9,292 bases of DNA from Longimicrobiales bacterium (GTDB taxonomy: Bacteria > Gemmatimonadota > Gemmatimonadetes > Longimicrobiales > Gaopeijiaceae): positions 1 through 9,292 of the forward strand of contig JAKMDG010000540.1 in NCBI GenBank assembly GCA_022428035.1, given 5' to 3'. A program made the translations under genes and the position numbers. Positions 5,908 to 9,292 of this stretch are shown here, in pieces. The notes beneath the pieces were generated by a model. That model worked only from the letters and a program-made list of their open reading frames with translations. It was not told the origin of the DNA and did not search any database. Within the stretch, counting starts at the first letter, position 1. Each line of letters begins with the position of its first letter.

Positions 5908-7802
5908 GATCGCTCATCAACGACGACCGCGTCCACATCTTTGACGGAGCGATGGGCACCCTGCTGTACAGTCGCGGCGTGTTCGTGAACGTGTGCTACG
6001 ACGAACTCAACCTGAGTCGGCCAGAACTGGTCCGTGGCATCCACGAGGAATACGTGGACGCCGGGGCGGAGATCCTCGAGACGAACACCTTTGGCGCCAA
6101 CCCGGTGAAACTCTCCTCCTACGGCCTTGCCGAGCGGACCGAAGAAGTCAACGAGCAGGCTGCTCGCCTCGCAGTCACGGCCGCATCGAAGGCACAGACC
6201 TCGGAGGGGCGCGGGCGGGATGCGTCGACCGCGGACGATGGTCGAGCCGTGTCCGTCACGGGTGCGATCGGGCCTCTTGGCATTCGTATTGAACCCTGGG
6301 GGCCTACCTCGCTTGCCGAAGCCGAGGCGTATTTCGCACGACAGGTCTCAGGCCTCCTTGCGGGCGGAGTGGACGGCTTCATTCTGGAGACCTTCTCCGA
6401 TCTGTCCGAGCTTGAATGTGCTCTGCGCGCCATTCGCGCCGCATGCGACCTGCCAGCCTTCGCGCAGATGACGGTGGGGCCAGACGGAAAGACGTCCCTG
6501 GGTACGGATCCCGCGCACCTGGCTCGAGCGCTCCAGGACGCAGGGGCGGACGTCATTGGTCTGAACTGCTCGGTCGGCCCAGCGGTCATGCTCGACGCGA
6601 TCGAAGAGATGGCAGAGGTCACCACACTTCCGCTGAGCGCTCAGCCGAATGCGGGACTTCCGCGGACCGTTCGGGACAGGAAGATCTACCTGGCGAGCCC
6701 AGAGTACATGGCTCAGTACGCGCGCCGAATGATCGATGTCGGCGTTCGCTTCGTTGGGGGGTGCTGCGGAACGACGCCGGAGCACACCCGAAGGATGCGA
6801 GACGCGGTCGCTGCGCTTCAACCCAGGCACTCCATTGTGTCCATCGGCGACACAAAACCCGGGCCAGAGTCGATCACTGATCCGGTCCCACTCGACCGTC
6901 GCTCGGCCTGGGGCAGGAAGCTCGCGCGCGGGGAGACCGTCGCCTCCGTCGAGATCATTCCCCCCCACAGCTGGGACGCGTCCGAGATTACGACACCAGC
7001 TCGCGAACTGAAGGTCTCGGGGGTGGACGCCGTGAGTCTCGTCGAGAGCCCGCGATCCCGCAGTCGCATGGGTGCGCTCTCGGCTGCACTGATCGTCGAG
7101 CGGGACGTCGGCCTCGAGTCGATCGTCCACTACACCTGTCGCGACAAGAACATGCTCGGCATGATCTCGGACTTACTCGGCGCCGCAGCCGCCGGAATTC
7201 GAAACGTGCTCGTGGTTTCCGGGGACCCACCAGCCATGGGCCCCTACCCCGATGCCACCGCAGTTTTCGACATCGACTCGATTGGTCTCACCAACGTCGT
7301 TCAGGGACTGAACCGTGGCGTGGACCCTGGCGGAAACGTCATCGGCGCACCGACGGAATTCGTTCAGGGCGTGGCACTGAACCAGGCAGCCGTGGACCAG
7401 GAGCGTGAGCGGACACGCTTCGGCTACAAGGTGGACGCGGGTGCCGACTTCGCGATTACGCAGCCCGTATTCAATCCCGAGGCGCTCGAACGGTTCCTGG
7501 AGGCGACCACGCCGGACATTCCGGTCGTAGCCGGTATCTGGCCCTTCCTGAGCCTGCGCAACGCCGAGTTTCTCGCGAACGAGATGCCGGGCGTGGATGT
7601 CCCTCCGGAGTTTTTAGAGCGCATGCGCACCGCACAGGACTCCGGTGCCGATGCAGCCCTCGAGGAGGGCGTTGCCATCGCTCTGGAGATGATCGAGTCC
7701 ACCCGCGACCTGGTAGGTGGATTCCACCTCACCGCGCCGCACCGAAACGTCCAGCTCGCCCTCAGGGTGCTACGCGAGAGCGGGATACGTACGACCGCGT
7801 AG
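5904..7802 (+). CDS. Bifunctional homocysteine S-methyltransferase / 5,10-methylenetetrahydrofolate reductase
   Basis: The 632-residue protein joins two enzymes in the order seen in B. subtilis YitJ (about 610 residues). The N-terminal homocysteine S-methyltransferase domain (~10-315) starts IFDGAMGTLLYSRGVF and has the zinc ligands C222 (GLNC) and C287-C288 (GGCCGTTPEH). The C-terminal MTHFR TIM barrel (~345-632) binds FAD and reduces methylene- to methyl-tetrahydrofolate. It shows the catalytic glutamate E350 in VASVEIIPP, HYTCRDKNM (409-417), SGDPP with D441, and ITQPVFN with Q520. The MTHFR half supplies 5-methyltetrahydrofolate to MetH. The methyl donor of the N-terminal half cannot be read from sequence; S-methylmethionine, betaine or methyl-folate are options. 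An in-frame ATG at 5862 exists inside metH, but ATG 5904 is preferred: it gives an ATGA overlap with the metH stop, has GAGAGG at 5891-5896 at good spacing, and starts just before the first conserved block. Confidence 0.94.
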   Translation: MRSLINDDRVHIFDGAMGTLLYSRGVFVNVCYDELNLSRPELVRGIHEEYVDAGAEILETNTFGANPVKLSSYGLAERTEEVNEQAARLAVTAASKAQTSEGRGRDASTADDGRAVSVTGAIGPLGIRIEPWGPTSLAEAEAYFARQVSGLLAGGVDGFILETFSDLSELECALRAIRAACDLPAFAQMTVGPDGKTSLGTDPAHLARALQDAGADVIGLNCSVGPAVMLDAIEEMAEVTTLPLSAQPNAGLPRTVRDRKIYLASPEYMAQYARRMIDVGVRFVGGCCGTTPEHTRRMRDAVAALQPRHSIVSIGDTKPGPESITDPVPLDRRSAWGRKLARGETVASVEIIPPHSWDASEITTPARELKVSGVDAVSLVESPRSRSRMGALSAALIVERDVGLESIVHYTCRDKNMLGMISDLLGAAAAGIRNVLVVSGDPPAMGPYPDATAVFDIDSIGLTNVVQGLNRGVDPGGNVIGAPTEFVQGVALNQAAVDQERERTRFGYKVDAGADFAITQPVFNPEALERFLEATTPDIPVVAGIWPFLSLRNAEFLANEMPGVDVPPEFLERMRTAQDSGADAALEEGVAIALEMIESTRDLVGGFHLTAPHRNVQLALRVLRESGIRTTA

Positions 7803-7817
7803 CGTCCCTGGCCGCTA
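7800..7817. repeat. Short inverted repeat spanning the two convergent stop codons
   Basis: TAGCG (7800-7804) and CGCTA (7813-7817) are complementary around 8 bases. The left arm begins with the plus-strand TAG stop and the right arm ends with the minus-strand TAG stop. It is the only hairpin in the 12-bp gap between two convergent genes. A 5-bp stem without a T run is a weak terminator candidate at best. Confidence 0.25.
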
Positions 7818-8657
7818 GACCAGATCGAGGATTCGGCCGAGGGTCCGGCCGGCAGTGCGCTCACCGAGGTTACTGACGTAGATCTTTTCCGCGCCTACCG
7901 CTCGCAGCGCGCGGATACTCCGGGCGCAGATTTCCTCAGGCGTGGCTCCCGCTTCGAACTCGGCGGCAATCTCTTCCGCGGGGACCGGGAAGAAACCTCC
8001 CAGCGTCTCCAGGGTCCGGGGGTTCGGTGACCGGTAGTAGAAGACCCCGAATACCACCGGTTTGGTCGATCCCACCCGATCCGATTCCTCCAGGAAGCGC
8101 TCCACTGACTCTGTCGAGTGATGCGACACAATCTGACTGAGCGCGTATTCCGCGGTGGCATTTGGAGCGCTGATGAAGGCGACTTGCTCCTGTGCCGAGC
8201 GGTGTGGATTGACCCACCCACCCAGGGTAAGCGACGGTACGCGGCCCGCAAGAATCTCCCGTAGGTCCCGACCGTGGGGAACACAGCGAGGAGGGGGCAC
8301 CGAGACGTCCCCACCGAGGACGGTCAGCGACTCGAAGCCATCCGAGGCCGCTCGCACCGCAAACGTCTCGCAATACTTCAGCGTGTGTTTGCACGTCAGA
8401 ATGGGGACGATCCGCGAGAGTGCGAACGAGTCCGACACGTTCCCACCCACGTGAGCGAGATTCTCCTCCTCTGCTGCACCAACCGCGTTGTCGGTGAGAA
8501 AGACGAAGAGCTCCTGTCGAGAGAGTCGTCCCAGGGTATGATGCAGGTCGATCCACGCCGACATGCCGTCGGCGTCGCTGAGGTCGGTGCGGGGCGGTCG
8601 TAGCTCGACCGTCACCAGAGGTCCGGGCGTGCGAAGCTCATCGAGGAGCATGCTCAT
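7815..8657 (-). CDS. Divergent methylenetetrahydrofolate reductase-like protein
   Basis: The 280-residue protein has the motif order of the MTHFR TIM barrel but is far from the standard enzyme. VTVELRPP (residues 15-22) carries E18, matching the catalytic glutamate of EFFPP-type motifs. PILTCKHTLKYC (85-96) matches the HxTCRD block, with K for R. LGGD (114-117) matches the RGD/SGD loop. ALSQIVSHHSTESVERFLEE matches ITQPVFNPEALERFLEA of the neighbouring fusion, keeping the glutamine (Q175), and VVFGVFYY matches the VVAGIWPF strand. The C terminus (EKIYVSNLG) matches the GFHLTAPHR end only in position. It may be a true second MTHFR, possibly with different cofactor use as reported for FAD-free actinobacterial forms, or act on a related folate. 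Substrate and flavin binding cannot be decided here. ATG 8657 overlaps the stop of the upstream peptidase (ATGA); a second ATG lies two codons in. GAGGAG sits 11 bases before the first ATG. Confidence 0.72.
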   Translation of the reverse strand: MSMLLDELRTPGPLVTVELRPPRTDLSDADGMSAWIDLHHTLGRLSRQELFVFLTDNAVGAAEEENLAHVGGNVSDSFALSRIVPILTCKHTLKYCETFAVRAASDGFESLTVLGGDVSVPPPRCVPHGRDLREILAGRVPSLTLGGWVNPHRSAQEQVAFISAPNATAEYALSQIVSHHSTESVERFLEESDRVGSTKPVVFGVFYYRSPNPRTLETLGGFFPVPAEEIAAEFEAGATPEEICARSIRALRAVGAEKIYVSNLGERTAGRTLGRILDLV

Positions 8658-9292
8658 GAGCCGACCAGCTCCTCGACCTCATCAGCCCCGGTGGGCAGCG
8701 CACTCGTCAGCACCTCGACTCCGTCGGCCGTCACAACCACGTCGTCCTCGATTCGTATGCCGATACCCGACCATCGCTCGGCACGTCCCTCGCTCATGAG
8801 CGGTCGGAAGTAGAGCCCTGGCTCGACCGTGAAGACCATCCCTGGCTTCAGAACCCGCGCGTCGCCCGTACGCGCATAGTCCCCCGGATCGTGGACATCG
8901 AGTCCGAGCCAATGGGACGTCTGGTGAGGAAAGAAATCTCGATAGCGGCCGTCGTCGAGTGCGGCATCGAGATCCCCGGACAGAACACCCATGTCGAGGA
9001 GGCCCTGCGTCAGGGCACGACAAGCCGCGTCGTGAACGTCCAGAATCGTCGCCCCCGGCCGAACCGACGCAATCGCCGATCGACGTGCCTCGTCCACCAC
9101 CTCGTATACGGCACGCTGCTCGTCGGAAAACCGTCCATTTGCCGGCAGCGTACGCGTCACATCTCCATGATAGAGCCCGAACTCAGCCCCCGCGTCGATC
9201 AGCACGAGTCCACCGTCAGGGATCGCCTTATTGTTCGAGACGTAATGCAGCACACACGCGTGCTCCCCACCCCCGACGATCGAGTCGAAGCC
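8654..9292 (-). CDS. Xaa-Pro aminopeptidase (PepP/M24B), catalytic domain, 5' end outside window
   Basis: This is the C-terminal 'pita-bread' catalytic domain of an aminopeptidase P, which removes the N-terminal residue from peptides with proline at position two. The frame is open to the right edge (its first residues there read GFDSIVGGGEHACVLHYV), so the N-terminal domain is missing and the GTG at 9253 is internal. All five metal ligands of the M24 family are visible: D at 9194-9196 (LIDAG), D at 9161-9163 (GDVTRTLP), H at 8912-8914 (PHQTSHWLGLDVHD), E in VEPGLYF and E in GIGIRIEDD. The pattern fits a Mn-dependent PepP rather than methionine aminopeptidase or creatinase. It is followed directly by the MTHFR-like gene with a 4-base ATGA overlap, so the two are probably cotranscribed. 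A functional link between them is not obvious. Confidence 0.93.
   Translation of the reverse strand, partial: GFDSIVGGGEHACVLHYVSNNKAIPDGGLVLIDAGAEFGLYHGDVTRTLPANGRFSDEQRAVYEVVDEARRSAIASVRPGATILDVHDAACRALTQGLLDMGVLSGDLDAALDDGRYRDFFPHQTSHWLGLDVHDPGDYARTGDARVLKPGMVFTVEPGLYFRPLMSEGRAERWSGIGIRIEDDVVVTADGVEVLTSALPTGADEVEELVGS

Noticed and set aside
6348..7130. A 260-residue open frame antisense to the HMT-MTHFR fusion
   Set aside because: It overlaps conserved catalytic parts of the fusion (the zinc GGCC motif and the start of the MTHFR barrel) and resembles no known protein.
1..9292. Mobile elements, CRISPR arrays, tRNA or rRNA genes, prophage or defence genes
   Set aside because: No transposase, integrase, repeat-spacer pattern, long terminal inverted repeat or RNA-gene signature was seen. 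The genes are core metabolism with no clear shift in base composition.

Overview
The window is a GC-rich (by eye a little over 60%) stretch of bacterial chromosome holding ordinary housekeeping metabolism. An LptF/LptG-type lipopolysaccharide-export permease and a diaminopimelate-epimerase homologue point to a Gram-negative bacterium. The phylum cannot be fixed from the sequence; a Gemmatimonadota-like lineage is only a guess. No mobile element, CRISPR array, tRNA or rRNA was recognised.

Layout. (1) Positions 1-521, plus strand: the 3' end of an LptF/LptG permease gene. (2) 499-1503, minus strand: a DapF-family protein whose 3' end overlaps the permease gene by 23 bp, tail to tail. Both positions that normally hold the catalytic cysteines are serines. 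(3) 1504-2169: about 670 bp between the divergent dapF and metH genes. It holds a strong GC hairpin, some alternative stem-loops and one doubtful small minus-strand reading frame. (4) 2170-5907, plus: a complete cobalamin-dependent methionine synthase (MetH) with all four modules. (5) 5904-7802, plus: a homocysteine S-methyltransferase/methylenetetrahydrofolate reductase fusion, coupled to metH through an ATGA overlap. (6) 7815-8657, minus: a small, divergent MTHFR-like protein facing the fusion gene tail to tail across 12 bp. (7) 8654-9292, minus: the catalytic domain of a PepP-type Xaa-Pro aminopeptidase, cut by the window edge and coupled to (6) by a second ATGA overlap.

How the genes work together. 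The MTHFR half of the fusion makes 5-methyltetrahydrofolate. MetH passes that methyl group through cobalamin to homocysteine to make methionine, and the fusion carries a second homocysteine methyltransferase domain of its own. The window therefore holds two homocysteine-methyltransferase domains and two MTHFR-fold proteins within 6.5 kb. The points most worth a second look are the Ser/Ser DapF homologue and the divergent second MTHFR-like protein. No wholly new multi-gene system is evident.
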